DNA of 64,000 bases from Symbiodinium microadriaticum. Taxonomy: Eukaryota; Sar; Dinophyceae; Suessiales; Symbiodiniaceae. Below the pieces are notes generated by a model. That model saw only the letters and a program-made list of their open reading frames with translations. It searched no databases and was not told where the DNA came from. Location of the stretch: the NCBI GenBank assembly GCA_001939145.1, contig LSRX01001204.1, forward strand, positions 119,324 through 183,323, in the 5' to 3' direction. Below are positions 34,480 to 46,928 of the stretch, in pieces. Both the position numbers and the translations under genes were made by a program. Numbering within the stretch: position 1 is the stretch's first letter; every line of letters starts with the position of its first letter.

Positions 34480-34532
34480 AGCTTTGGACATCAGCCACTA
34501 TCCACCCAGCCTTGGACATCAGGCACTATCCA
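34480..34532. repeat. 26-bp tandem duplication
   Basis: Two adjacent copies of a segment CAGCCTTGGACATCAG...CACTATCCA, about 26 bp each with a few differences. Confidence 0.7.
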
Positions 34533-34804
34533 TGTCCCCAGTGACACGGCAGTGATCCGCAAACGGTCCATGCACGACGACCGAGAGGCCAACCAAGAAC
34601 TCGAAAGTTGTCCTCCAGAGAATTGAAATTTGTTTCCGACAGCTCTTCGTGCATCATGGTTCCAGACCGGATGTGTGGCTGTGTCCTTTCTGCGATTTGC
34701 TGCCGGGTCAATCATGACCCTCCAAGAACAGCATTTTGGTAACCCTTGTGGGTGTTGTCAGGCGGTTTACTTCCAATAAACTGTCTTCATGGCAGGGGGA
34801 TCTG

Positions 34805-34836
34805 TCTCTCTCTCTCTCTCTCTCTCTTTCTCTTTC
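34805..34836. repeat. CT microsatellite
   Basis: A run of CT dinucleotides (TCTCTCTCTCTCTCTCTCTC and on into TTTCTCTTTC) in non-coding DNA. Confidence 0.95.
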
Positions 34837-35000
34837 GCGCTCTCTGGCAAAAACGGCATCGGCCCATCATTGACATGCGGGAGGGAGGGCGCAACGATGC
34901 TGCAGCTTCAGTGCCTGAAGATGGTGCGAGGCCAGCGTGCGAGTTCCCTACGACATCCTCCGTTCAAGCCGTGCTCTCTCGCCTCTTGCGGCTGACTGGC

Positions 35001-38000
35001 ATTCATGCCAGCTAAATGCGCATGTGTGGACCAACGCAAATCCTTTCCACGGGCTTTAGGGCTTTCTCCAAGTCTACAGTCTGGGAGTCTGGGTTCGTTC
35101 AACCGCGTGTTCCTTGTGTTACCATCGTGACGGCATCGAGGTCGAGGAGGGAGTGGGAGCTGCCCGCAAGCCGTGAGCCAAGTGGTTAGAGGGATCCACG
35201 CGCACTTGCAACATGCAGAGGCTCTTAAACTCGCGGAAAAGTTGTCCCCATGGCGCGAAATTGGTCAGGCGCGGCATTTGTCTTAACGGGAAGCTCGAAT
35301 TTCGTTTTGCACGCGTGCACTGGTCGAGAAAGCTCCTGGCTTCTCTTGTGGGGTGCTGTTCACTTATTTCGGTCATGATCTAGACGTTCACATGCTTCGT
35401 TGCGCCAGGAGTTTGATGTTTTTTCATGCCATCTACACTGTTTAGCACAGACGCCCACCCATCTTTGCACCATGGCCCGCCCTTGCCGTCTGACCGTGGT
35501 TGTTTTGTCACTTTTGGTCAGCCTGACTCACTGCATGAGAGCGGAAAGCACGCTTGATATCCCGTACCATTGAGGCGTCGCAGTGGTCACAGCAGCTTCC
35601 AGCGTTGGGATCAAGCAGTTACGAGCTTGGCAGTCACGCCGACTCACTCGTCCGATCTCGTCCGCTGGGTCGCTGATTGAAAGAGTTTCTGTATCACTCC
35701 AGTCAAGTACAAACTGGACTAATTGGAGCTGATTCGCGCAAGAGCCTTCTGATGATGTTCATACAGCATCACCGAGAGCAGCCTCGACGACAAAAGGGTA
35801 CAGGACCGCTGTGTGCTGGTGTGCTAATAGAGAAACTTAGATCCTTCGTAATGGTCGAAAGCATCTCTTCGTTTATCTCTGCAGGTGCTGGCGATGGAGG
35901 ACCAACCAATGGCTGAAGGCGTTGGCGCGTAGGCGTAATCCAACTGAAACTGAGCTTGTGCAGCCGCAGCCATGTACATGTCTTTCTTGGTGCTTCTTGG
36001 TCGTCTCTGCTTCAGGCTCCTCGCATGACTCACACGCTGTCAAAATCTATGTGATTTTTTTTGCTGGGCCCTCACTGATGCACCTATGATGGCCAGGAGA
36101 GTGCTCATGTTCGTCGTTGTTGCTGTTGCATGGCCATCTGCATGAACCGTCGACGAAAGCTCATCATCTCCATACAATTGCTGATGCAGGCGCAAGTTGC
36201 GCTGGATCTGCAATCGTGCAGGCTCGCCAGGAAGTGGCATGGCTGAAGGCTGAAGGTGCAAAGGAAGAACCACAATCCATGCGAGAGCAATTGCAGTTCA
36301 CATGCTGGGATACTTGCGTCATAAAAGCGCTGCATAAGCCGCCACAACCATGTCTCAATATGACACTCGCAGTACTGTGCCACATGCAGCGCTGAATTGA
36401 ACCGCACAGACAGTGATAATCGAGAACATGTCAACAACAAGACCAAGACTGCACTCCCAAGAATATTGCAGATGATGTTCCACACGTGGTTTCGAGGCGA
36501 CCGAGCCAATTTGATGTTGGAACCACGTCCAGAGGGGGATATCCCAGTTTTTGATGCCACACGACTGGCCTCAACATCCTGAACATGTGCCGATGTTAGC
36601 ACTCAGACGGTGCCTGTGCCACTGTCACCCCTGCGGCTCCTTGCTCCTGAGACCTACTCCGCTGCATCGAATTCTCAGAACGAACGACTTCAGTACATCA
36701 GCGCGACCGTGGGAGGACTGGACGCTTCATGCCCTTGCCTGTATCCTATTGTGCACAGTCGGCTGCTGCATATTCGAAACAAGATGGGATGCTCCATGCA
36801 CATTGATGTATGTCTGCAGTTGCTCTGGCATGATTGGAGACTTGTGCCCATACTGGCTTCTCAAGTCTGGCGGTGCTTGTGCTTTTGGTACAATATGCTG
36901 CAGCTTCGTGCGTCTTGGCAATGGTACCAGGGGCTAATTGCATTTTCAGGTTGGGCGACGAACCTTGCAGCGGGCCAGTGTAATGCTGTGGTCTTTGGAG
37001 ATGTAGTAGCGGTATGTGCATTTTGCAACTCCTTCGTGGTCTGCTTCACGACAGATTGACACTGCAACTTGGTATATACGCCAATGCCTGGATCTTACGC
37101 TTTCTGTTGTCACAATCATTGGTTCGACCTTTCGCCCCACTGCCCCGACTTAAACCACGTGCTCCTCTACCCCGGCTTCGTCGAGCTCCTTTGCTTCGTC
37201 TTCGCACACTGCAGAAGGCCAAAGATGCTCAGGCACGGCCAAAACTCGGCCTAAGTCTCGTCCTGCTCCGGATGCATGAGATTTAAAGCCATGTCCGGGA
37301 CCTGATGCCCCAGCTATCACTTCTGGTGCTTTGCGCAGGCCGGCGGGAAGCAGACTGGTTGAGATGACGATGCGTACAGGACAAGCATTTCCAGATGATG
37401 AACTACGCCTGTGTACCGGTCCCAGCATCGCTGGCACCACCACCTACGGATGGATGATGCTGCAGTTACTGGAGCAGATGATGGTATTACCAGTACCGGT
37501 GATGGGCAGAATGGCACTGAGACACGAGGAAGCAATCTCAATACAGAAGGCCAACATGGGTTATGCGCGCCTCGGGCCCGGAGGCGTCACAATGATTGCT
37601 GTGCCAACTCCGTGGCAATATCCCTTTCTTGGCTTGGATAAATGTTGGCTTGGACATATGATATATGTTACAGAACAACGTGCGTGCAGCTGGTATTTTC
37701 TCCAGTTGCCTTGGTGTTGCGCTGGGGGCTCGGTCCTTGTTGCTCACAAATTGCATCCCGTGGTTAGGATCTTTGCACAGAGAGCAGTCAAATTCCCGAC
37801 CAGATGCTTTTCTTGGTACTTGGCAGACACGCACTGTACGGGAGCATCGTCTATGTGTCATTGATTCAGGCTCCATCTATGCCCCTATCAAGCTGGAAGG
37901 CACAGGTCACAGATTTATCTGCAGACGTGTTTGGATATGTGGGAGGGCCAGCGTTATATACATGCCCTAGTTCTCCAGATACATCATTTTGATTATTTGG

Positions 38001-41000
38001 AGGATCAGGTTGTGAAGTCACGTCATCGAATATCTGTGCGCTCAGGTCTAGAGGTGGCAGTTCCCACTCCGGTTCTGTGGAGACTGTCATGCTCAAATAC
38101 AAAGTGGCCTTTGTGATTTATCACCTTGGGGACACTCTGCGCACAGGCCACTACAGAGCCTCACTCAGTGTACCAGGTCGGGCCCTTGGTTTCAGTCAGG
38201 CTCGAAGTTCCTGCTGACTGATGATGGCCGTACGCCGTATCCCTCAGCTGGCCTCTGCTCAGCGCTCTGACATGGAGCGCAACCGCTATGTGATTGGCTT
38301 CTGTCGTGCTGTGGACTGAACCGGGTTGCACTCTTCTCACTCCTTTATATGCCTCCTCATATCGAAGCTGCTTGCATTCTATTATTTGTGTGTATATGTG
38401 TCTCATCCACGCGGATCTCAGTGATGTCATATCTGCGGATCAACTTCGACGTTTACGACTTTTCATCGAGTGGGGAGCATGCACAAAGTGCAACCGTTAA
38501 GGTGTTTCGGTTATACTCCGATTAGGGCTCTCAAATTCATCATCCTGGCAGGGCTGCATGGTCTGCCCGACCCCCTTTCCTGCGTGTGCTTTCAACCGAC
38601 TTGTGAGCAGTCGTGGGCCAGAATGAATGTTCTGTTTTGGGAACTGTTATGCTTCCTCACTTTACTGATGATGTTGGCATGCTCATGTCGGTGCTGGTCC
38701 ACGGTGCAGCATCCCACTTGATTGGACGTGGCCCACTATGATGATATGCTCTAATATCCAGTTTGCCTCCTGTGTAGGCTTATATGGTCTATAGTGAGGA
38801 TCCTGTTCGGCATTTGACATCTTGGTTGGTAGGTCGGGTTTGACTATCGAGGTGCGTTGATACCCTGCACTATGTCTCGTATTCTCCTGTCGCGATCTGT
38901 CAAGCAGCAATGATTGCCCATATAGTTTCTTTTGGAATTATCATGTACGTCTACTGTTACCTGACTGGCCTTTGTTGTATAGTTGATCGGCGGACTGCCG
39001 GGTTGTAGACCTTGGATGCTCTGCCGATTCGCATTTTCCCTCCACGACGACATACCTGAGTCGCTTCGCATGAATGTGTCTTTTGCCTATGAGGGTTGTT
39101 ATGCACTTTTGCTCCTTCTGATCTTGTCGAAGCGACTCAGTACCAGGCCTTAGATGGTATTCGTACTGGGCTGTATGCGTTGGCAATCCCTGACATGTGA
39201 CAGATTCTTCGCGAGTCGATCATCACACCGCTTTCTGATGAGCTGACACTGAGGAACGCACCGGGATGTTTCTTTGACTTTGTGGTCTCATGTAATGGAT
39301 ATTGGGCTCAATTGTTTTGTTCTTGTGTTATTGTAGACACCAATGAATGCGGCTCCTGTCACGCTGCACACGTCAGCTGATCTTTACATATGTCTTTTCG
39401 TCTGATTTGTAAGCAGCCTACGGACAGCCGATCCTGCTTCGTTCATGTGGATACTGGTTAGTGTGTCTCCTGCATATGCGACTCGCTGTGTTAGGTCTCG
39501 CTTGTCTGAACAAAAAGGCACCGGCGTGCTGCACTTCTCCACGGGCTCTGCACCGGTAGATATGTTGAGGTTTCATTCGTCAAGTGACTTGTAAGCCGCA
39601 TGCAAATCCTCCTCGGTTGCTACATTTAGTGACTGGGTTATCCGTATCGAATACCCTTGATCGGCTTATTTTCTCTCGCGACTTGCATGCAGCATACATA
39701 TCTGCGACAGCTGCACTGGTGGCTTCGAATCATTGAATTGCTCCACTTTCCGGTGAGAATGTCACAACTTCGCGTTGCGACAAAATCATGCCCCCATACC
39801 ACCTCTTAAGCAATATTGGTTTCTGTCAGTTTGTTGTATCTCATCTGAATAGGTGTATTTCGTTTACTGGTTTTACAAGGAGGTCATGGTGGATGTCCAG
39901 CAGCATTACGTCCCTCACAACTCCAAACCAAGCTGGCCAACTAGTAGGGCCTTTGCCGTGATATGTCTTAGCATATGTTACTCATGACTGCCTTCTGCTT
40001 GGGCACGGCTACAATCTTGATTTGGACGAGTGACCCTTTACTTGCTGATACCGGTATCAGGCATAGGTGGAATTATTGGTGCCATATGACTTTCTGCGAC
40101 CGCCTATGCGTCTGCTTGGGTCTTCGGACCGGGAGGCTACACGCGCTGGTATGCATGCTTGGTCCTACGGGACAGCGCAAGGCTCGGACGTCTCTTGCTT
40201 TTCCACGTTGCGGATCACCTGGTGGCCAAAATGCCACCGATGCCCTTTGGCCATCCGAATCTTGTGACATGTTTGCAATTCTGCGAGCTGGCGGGAGGAA
40301 GTCAGTACTTCCTCAAGCCCGCCGGAAGCGACAGGGAAGCCGTTGAATTCACGAGTCCGACGCTGAGGGGTAGTTGGCGACCAATAGTCCATGATAAATT
40401 CCGTTGGTTAACATTCAACATCTGTTGGTGACAATTTTCTAGGCAAGGTCAACACTGTGGGACTTGACTTGAGTCCAAGACTTTTCGGGGATGTGCGCTT
40501 AGTGATCAGCTGAATAGGTCAGACATGTTTTCGTGGTGATTGGTCATCCAGTGCATGTGGCATTCGGCCGCACAGTACCTGGGTTCACACGTTTTCATGT
40601 TGTTAGACATAAGGTTGAAAGGGGAAATGAATTTGGGCTGTTGTGTGCAATGAACATATTTGGCACATGACCCGGTGAGCTGCATTAGGCGGCGTCATTT
40701 TCGTGAAGCCGAACACCGTTTGAACGGTTGCCCTTGGCTGTTGTGTTGTCCTAAACTGCAAGCAACACAAGAAGAGCACCGTTATTGTACATTCTATAGC
40801 ATGATGCGGGAACATGCCATTGCAAACAGCCAGGCATGCCTCGCGGCAGTGCAAGATGTGAGTTCGCACCCGTTCTTTATCTTCATCACATTGGCGGAAT
40901 CGTCGCGATCGGGACGGTGTTTGGTACAGTATGTTGTTAAAACCTCACTCCGCATGGGTTTGCCTCCTAGCTCCAGATTCCTGGGTTAGTCCCAATGTTG

Positions 41001-41700
41001 TTGTTTATATCATTGTGTTTCCATGGCTTCACGAACAGAGAAGAACATCTGGACTTATCCCTTTACTCTACCTGGTGGAATTTAGCTTGCTTTATAGCAT
41101 GCTTGTGCAGCCATTGAGTGTTGGTCTGACCTTGTGTTACGAGGCTGGAATGGAGCTGGTCGCCTGGCAGATGCATGCTGAGCGATGTGTGGCATTTTTC
41201 GCACATCCTCTTCTGTCTGATTTGGTCGCTCTCCCCGCAGCTCCTTCACTGCGCTTGGGTGCACGGCCGGGAGTCGTTCTCATTCATGCCAGGCCAGTCG
41301 TGTGATGTCGGTCTCAGGTTGTGAAAGGCGGCATGTTCACATGGCTGGGACGGCGTGCTCTCCCGACCAGAGGCGCTGTCAGTCATGTTGATTATTTAGT
41401 GGGCTGCAGTGGATTGAGCCTAACGGTCCATAGCGCGTGGACGACCTTGCTGTGACTTGGACGACTATACGGCAGAACTGCTCGACAATGCAGGGTCCGA
41501 GCATGTTTCTTACATGTGCTTCACTGTGAACTGAAAGGTGCTGCTCTCAACTCTGCAGCAGCTGCTTTGAAGCCGACGCTGGAGGGTCACAGGACGGCAA
41601 ACACCATGAAGATCCAGCTGTCGATATTATGCTTGTTCCGTCAGGAGCTGCTTGGACCTTGGTGTTGCTTTCGGGCTGCAGTCGTAAAGTTTGAAGATGT
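35001..41700. other. Region without a supported gene, somewhat AT-richer
   Basis: No ORF above about 180 codons and no motif I can name. Between about 36 and 41 kb the base composition is lower in GC than the flanks, with frequent TATG and TGTATG. Consecutive short minus-strand frames (for example 37866-38102, 38161-38430, 38683-38910 and 38941-39186) give hydrophilic, protein-like peptides, whereas the + strand frames are Cys/Trp-rich. An old, decayed element on the minus strand is one explanation. Confidence 0.4.
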
Positions 41701-41717
41701 TTTCGAACCTGGACAGG

Positions 41718-42780
41718 ATACGTGCAACTAACGGCATGAGTGTGCCCGCATATCTCCTGCTTCCGTCAGAAGGCGGGGCGGTGCACAGCCTCTGCAATCT
41801 GCCTTCTTCATGACTGCATCGCCACCGATGAGGAGCTGCAGCCTTGGTGGTACGGTTGCATGATGGACCCGATCTTCGCGACAACTGGGGCACGGACAGT
41901 TTCGATGCATGGCTCCTCAGTCGAGGGTATGGCATCCTGTAACTGGGCTGCATCGATTTGCCATTATTTCAATTGGCAGCTGCTTGAGGAACACAGCATT
42001 CAAGCAAGACTCAACGAGTTCCGCTAAACACAAAGGACACCCAACAGATGCAGGTGCGCAAGCCACATAAGCCGCGAAAAAGTCATGCCTTGACGGTTTC
42101 CCTGGGCAATCGTTTCCCGTGTACACTGAGGAAGGTGAACTACCGAGGTTCCGCAGGGTTTGGGAAAGTTTGGCGTGCCAGCCGTGGATTTGCGGAGGAT
42201 ATCAGTCGCGCCATTGAGTGGGCGATGGTTGAGAGAAAAGTACTAGGCGAAGCTCCAGCCGGAGAGCTGGCAGCGGTGGCACTCCTGGGGAGCTATTTTG
42301 GTGCTTATGCTGCGCTGCACACAGCGTCCAGGCTGAGAGACTGGACAGCGTGCCTTGTGGCCATTGCACCACAGCAAGTTGCTCCTGGTGGAGTATGGTC
42401 AGAACCATACTTTCCTGGTCAAAGCACAGAGTCAGATGACAACCTCGAGCCTGCGGGTCTTGTCGGAGACCTGCAAGGTTTGGCCATGATGTTGGTCGAG
42501 TATGAACGTGACGATGCGAACGGTCCGCTTGCTCTTAATTTGGTCCCGGTTGGTTGTGACCCTGAAGACTGGCCACGCTCATTGCAATATGTGCAGTATG
42601 CTGGAGAGCGGAAAGGAGGTGGAGTGGTGCGGCAAAACATGTTGGACTTGTACCGACGCATGGATTCCTTCTTGCACGAGCAGCTCAGTGGGCTCACAGG
42701 ACAGGACTGCCTGACGCGATCATCTCTGCAGCGGTCTAGTGAGTTTTCTGCGAAGGATCGCGAGGTTTGCGCAAAGAGAG
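41718..42780 (+). CDS. S9 (prolyl oligopeptidase/dipeptidyl-peptidase) family protein, likely inactive
   Basis: Exons read as the C-terminal hydrolase domain of an S9 peptidase. 41718-41772 encodes NGMSVPAYLLLP. About 41842-41938 encodes LHDGPDLRDNWG and LLSRGYGIL, matching the family HGGP...RD.WG and RGY elements. From 42131 the frame gives KVNYRGSAGFGK, the classic strand before the nucleophile, then LGSYFGAYAAL with the nucleophile Ser. Next come VEYERDDANGPLALN at the Asp position and QYAGERKGGGV where active members have a Gly-His. Phases at 41938/42131 agree. The first donor would be GC (41773). The catalytic His appears replaced by Lys, so peptidase activity is doubtful. After about 42766 the frame shifts. 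The beta-propeller part expected upstream was not found. Confidence 0.8.
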
Positions 42781-43075
42781 CTTCGTCGACGAGGTGCCCT
42801 TCCTGTCGGCAGCTCTTTTGCCTGCAACGGTGGGATCCAGCTCGCCTTCGGCAGAGAGCATTGAGATGGGCTTGGAGACCGTGCTGCGAAAGACAAAGGG
42901 TGGCACAGTGGCACAAAGACGGTTGCAGTTTTACTAGGGTCACTTGCCATGGGCTTTAGGTGATGAGATTGCTGATGCGCTCCCCGAGCTACGATCAGCA
43001 TTTGGTACGCCCGTACCTTCCCTTGCATTCAGCCTTCGAGCCTCCAGGCACCAGGTCATCTTTTCTGTGCTGACG
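42779..43075 (+). CDS. Trailing exon candidates after the S9 domain
   Basis: From 42779 a different frame is protein-like (SFVDEVPFLSAALLPATVG, then MGLETVLRKTKGGTVAQ) until a TAG at about 42935. From 42959 the same frame resumes with GDEIADALPELRSAFG and LAFSLRASRHQ before a possible donor GTCATC. A 14-base GTTTGCGCAAAGAG lies between the S9 frame and this one, too short for an intron, so a frameshift is more likely. Product unknown. Confidence 0.4.
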
Positions 43076-43423
43076 TGCGGTTTGCCTAATCTCTGTAAGT
43101 GGGTGTATTCATTGTAGTGCTTCATGTGTCTTCCCAAGGCTGGGGTTGGCTTCTCCGTCGCAGGCAAGGCAGCGAAACAGGTCGGCAAGCGCTTGGAAAA
43201 CATGCTACTCCGGCAAAAGGGACACGGCAGGATGATTGTCTAAGAGTCAGTTTGAGATACTGATGGCAAAGTTACGACGCCCACGCAGTGGCTGTGGCAA
43301 GGCACCGCAAGTCTATGCAAGCCGAGGTTGGTAGCGCCCGCTTCTCGTGTCGTCGTGCGTGATGACGGACATTTGGCCAGCAAGTTTTATCTGCGAGTTT
43401 CCTGGCCGGCGTTTGTTCTGTAG

Positions 43424-43741
43424 GCAGACGTGCTCGTCCGCTACGACACAGCGCCGGTTCTAGCTTGTGATCGAGCCTCACTACTGCATGCCAGTGCTTT
43501 GCCAGGAATGATCGAGGTCACCGTGGCTCTTGCTGAAGCACCGCAGAAGCTCCATGTCTTGTTGTCAGAAGTCTGGATGCACATTCGAGCTGAAAACTTG
43601 GGATTTACATTGGCATTGCCGCGGCAACCGAAACGTGGCCAGCGAATCCAAGCATTCGCCCTGCCCAGTGGCACTGCCTTCCATTTCGAGACTCTCAGCT
43701 TGAGCGAGTGTCCAGGGATCGTACATGGAGACGGCTGCTAG
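43424..43741 (+). CDS. Exon candidate of unknown function, ends in a stop
   Basis: After the acceptor GTTCTGTAGGCAG an open frame of about 105 codons begins ADVLVRYDTAPVLACDRASL. It continues with MIEVTVALAEAPQKLHVLLS and ends at the TAG at 43739-43741. The composition is that of a folded protein. It lies on the same strand as the S9 pieces and could be the last exon of that transcript or a separate gene. Confidence 0.45.
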   Translation, partial: ADVLVRYDTAPVLACDRASLLHASALPGMIEVTVALAEAPQKLHVLLSEVWMHIRAENLGFTLALPRQPKRGQRIQAFALPSGTAFHFETLSLSECPGIVHGDGC

Positions 43742-43890
43742 CTGTTAGCTGCGTGCATGCGTGCAGCCTTGTTTGCACAGTGCGTTTGCAGCACACAGCT
43801 GAACTGAACGGTGTCATGTAAACGCTGCACCAGGCCCAAGCTAGCTTCAACTGCAATTCGGAACATCTTTAAAGCAGAGAATATCAGAGA

Positions 43891-44079
43891 ATGTCGTGGC
43901 ATCCCAACATGATCTCAGTCGGTTCGCCAAATGTGCCACCAAGGATCGCAGCGGAGGCAACCGTTGGCGCTGTGGAGAACTTCAACTACTGGGCTGCTCG
44001 GGGCAGCAGTTTGCTGGACCTCGTGCTGCCGGAGGATCTAGCTGGTGCCGCTGTCCTGGTCCCCACCATTCCCGAATGA
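43891..44079 (+). CDS. Small ORF or exon of unknown function
   Basis: 62 codons from ATG 43891 to a TGA, containing VGAVENFNYWAARGSSLLDL and LAGAAVLVPTIPE. Protein-like in composition but short and without recognisable domains. It could be an independent small gene or a terminal exon of the upstream set. Confidence 0.35.
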   Translation: MSWHPNMISVGSPNVPPRIAAEATVGAVENFNYWAARGSSLLDLVLPEDLAGAAVLVPTIPE

Positions 44080-44099
44080 GACGACCGCGCCCCTGAAAA

Positions 44100-45300
44100 G
44101 TCGAGACATCACTGTTTTTTGTCATGAGCTTCCTCGAGTCCAAACCCCCGTTCCACGCCTGTGGGTTTGGGTTTGGGAATCCCCATCTCTCTTGTGGGCA
44201 TAGCCAGTTTTGGCTTGGAATTATATTGGGTTCATTGTTAAATCCTCCCTTCTTTCGTGGGTGGCTGTCCAGGTGGGGTCACGTGGGTGTGGATCAAGTG
44301 ATATCGAGATCCATGGAGCGACAGCAGTCACGAGGATCTCGACCCTTACTGACACATCTTTGCCCATTTTTTGGAAGCATCAACACGATGTCAAGATCCA
44401 GAAACGACGACACCCACGCAGATCGCCCTTTTCCTCCAAGGTATCCCACCCTCAACCCCTTCGCCCATCCCTGACACGACAGCTACAGCATCGACCCCAC
44501 GAGGATCGAGCCCAGTGGGGCCGCGACCCTGGGCCACACTCGCTGGCACGAAGTCGCGATCTTGCTGGGTACGGGTTGATATAGGTTGTGGTGGATATGT
44601 CGCACCGGAGGAGAACCCACCAACCCACACCACAGGGTTCGCACATGGTGGAGGCACAGCCTGCAAAGAAAGAGGAACACCACGAAAACTGGTGTAGTAG
44701 AATGAAAATACAAGCAACAAATAGCTGGAACCATAGCTTCTGTTTGCATTCCCATCGAGCAAAACGGCCCGTGCAAAAACACAAACCACAGGGGCCGACC
44801 AGGATACTACGTATAAAACATAATGCAACAGGACTGGTAGTTCGAGACCGAAGCACAGGGATGACCACTGCAGGGACAGCTGGAAGGATGAGTGAGGGGA
44901 CGACCAGATCACACAGACGCGAAGACTAGACACGGGAACGGGAAAGCCGGGAGCCAAGAACGCAAACAAGACCACAGGCACCGTCATAGCGGGGCGTGGA
45001 GTGGCGGGAGACATGATGGGGTTGGGGGGGAGGGGGGGTGCAGTTTTAACAGCGACCCGCGTGGTCGTTGCCTTATACTGCAGTCTCATGTGATACACAT
45101 ACAATCATATTTTACATGATTAATTATGCAATATTGTACATGTATCTCGGCAGATGGAGTCGATGGAGTTACGTATTTTGCTGGATCGCTTTTGCTTCTT
45201 TTCGGTTGACGACCATATTCTCGATTGACGCCTTCTGCCGGACCTTCAAATAGCCATTGCGATCTCAACAGATCCAGCCGTTGCAGGGAAAACTGGGTGC
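44100..45300. other. Stretch without a supported gene
   Basis: Open frames occur on both strands, the longest on the minus strand at 44391-45104, but none has a recognisable motif. The G-rich run at 45018-45040 (GGTTGGGGGGGAGGGGGGG) could form quadruplex DNA. Confidence 0.5.
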
Positions 45301-45301
45301 G

Positions 45302-45323
45302 TGTGTATGTATGTCTGTATGTA

Positions 45324-45362
<39 letters not shown>

Positions 45363-45448
45363 ATGTATGTATGTATGTATGTATGTATGTGTGTGTGGGG
45401 ACNTCTGTATGTATGTATGTATGTATGTATGTATGTGTGTGTGGGGAC
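45302..45448. repeat. TGTC / TGTA microsatellite interrupted by one N
   Basis: (GTCT)n passes into (GTAT)n, then GTGTGTGTGGGGAC. A single N at 45403 separates two identical 45-bp blocks (45358-45402 and 45404-45448). All long Tyr/Val/Cys or His/Thr frames here are repeat products. Confidence 0.98.
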
Positions 45449-46928
45449 CGAATGTTAGTCGACACGTTCTCTCGGACCCGCGCGCGTCATATCGTCTCGG
45501 CACTGGTGCAGGGATTGGGTGTGTGCCGCGCCATCCTCGTGACATTACCGTTTGTTGCACACTTACATCTTTTTCAGGCCGCATCAGGCCGCATTCCCGG
45601 GAGTAGGCATACCAGAAAGCGTCCGTGAGGTGTGCGCATCTCAAGACAATTCTCTGTCAGCATCTTGCTTCGAAGGTGCTTGCTTTTGGCTCCAAGCCGT
45701 GCAGCGCGGTAACTCCTCCTAGGCCGTAGATCCCTGACATTCCGGCGATTGTATCAGACGAAGCTTTTATGAGTGTGATTCTTGTCGGCACTTGGCCATC
45801 CGCCCATGGCAGCCACGAATGGCAACCAGCTCCAAGGACAGCACGGCACAGCAGGGCACAGCACAGGTCCCGGGTGTCATGCAGCGAACGGTCGCCGTCG
45901 TGTGCCAGGACGAGAGCGAGAAGGAGAAAGCCAAGACAAGGACTCGGCACGACCTGCGCAATCAGGCCTGGGAGATGTGCCCGTCCCGGAGGATCCGCCT
46001 TGTTGAGTGTGGGGCTCTCGGAGCAAGTTCCCGTCCTGCTGGCCGAGCTGGCACGCATGTGCAGTGGGCTTCAACGCCCACAGGGTGCCTCGACTTATAC
46101 GCAGAATGATTAAAGATGCTTAGCCCAAGGCGCAGCAAGGCAGTGAAGGCTTGAACAGTGCTTTGCTCGAGCCATAAGTCTACGATAGGCATGTTTTGCG
46201 ATCAAACGTTGGCAACATCTTCACTCGAACAACCACGGTGAGCCCGCGGCGGCTACAGAAGCACTGTCATGGCATGCAGAACCATGCATAGCCAACCCGT
46301 GGCTAGTTTCGGAGGCTTTGCCGACCGCAATCCGACCGCTGTACTTTCCTCATCTAAGGCCCACAGGTCCTCCACATACCATCTGCATTTGCCACCCCAC
46401 AGATGGTCAGAAGTTGGAGGAGGGCTTGCAAGCTTTGCGGAAGAAAGGGACGTCAGAATCCGAACACAACCAAGAAGATCAACCACTAAGGAATGTCTGG
46501 CTCTCCCCAACCAAGCAAGGCTGGATGGCTAGAAAGTTAAGTCCCGTGTGACAGTGAAACGAGTGGGATCCACGACTTAGACTCGTCAGTGTCTTGCCCC
46601 CGGCTGATGGTGCCCACGCGCAACCGAGCGGACACCTTCCGTCAGTGCTGGGGGCTTAAGATGGATTTTATCAAACATTGCGTTCACTTTGCATTACGCC
46701 TGGATGGAAGACCGGTTGAACACCTTTTCATCGTTTGTTGGCACCGTCTGCCTCCAACTGGGCAGACCAATGTGTCAACTTAAAAGAAAACGCCATGGGC
46801 CATAGCTTTCCGCCTAGAGGCGACTGCTTCAATTTGGTGGATGCAGTAGGAAGCCTGTCAAGCAGACTTGAAGAGCCCTCTTGCTCCCAGTCGCTTGCAT
46901 CTGTGCTTCGTAAGTCCACAGGCAGTGG
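45449..46928. other. Stretch without a confident gene, possible upstream exons
   Basis: At 45.78-46.11 kb three frames are open at once, which is compositional and not informative. Pieces near 46.6-46.9 kb (for example FPPRGDCFNLVDAVGSLSSR) may be exons belonging to the gene that follows, but no phase was established. Confidence 0.35.

Larger units (their letters stand above)
33204..35000. other. Stretch with weak exon candidates
   Basis: The most protein-like segment is + strand about 33990-34206 (LRDRQLGTDDMDKLESELW, then YEYILLTVRRYAK). A second is about 34342-34470 (AVVGMIDEFVGMRCRMVAE). Neither has a recognisable domain or confirmed splice borders. Confidence 0.3.

Noticed and set aside
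45246..45644. Tyr/Val/Cys and His/Thr frames around the TGTA tract
   Set aside because: Repeat translations, also interrupted by an N and a suspected false duplication.
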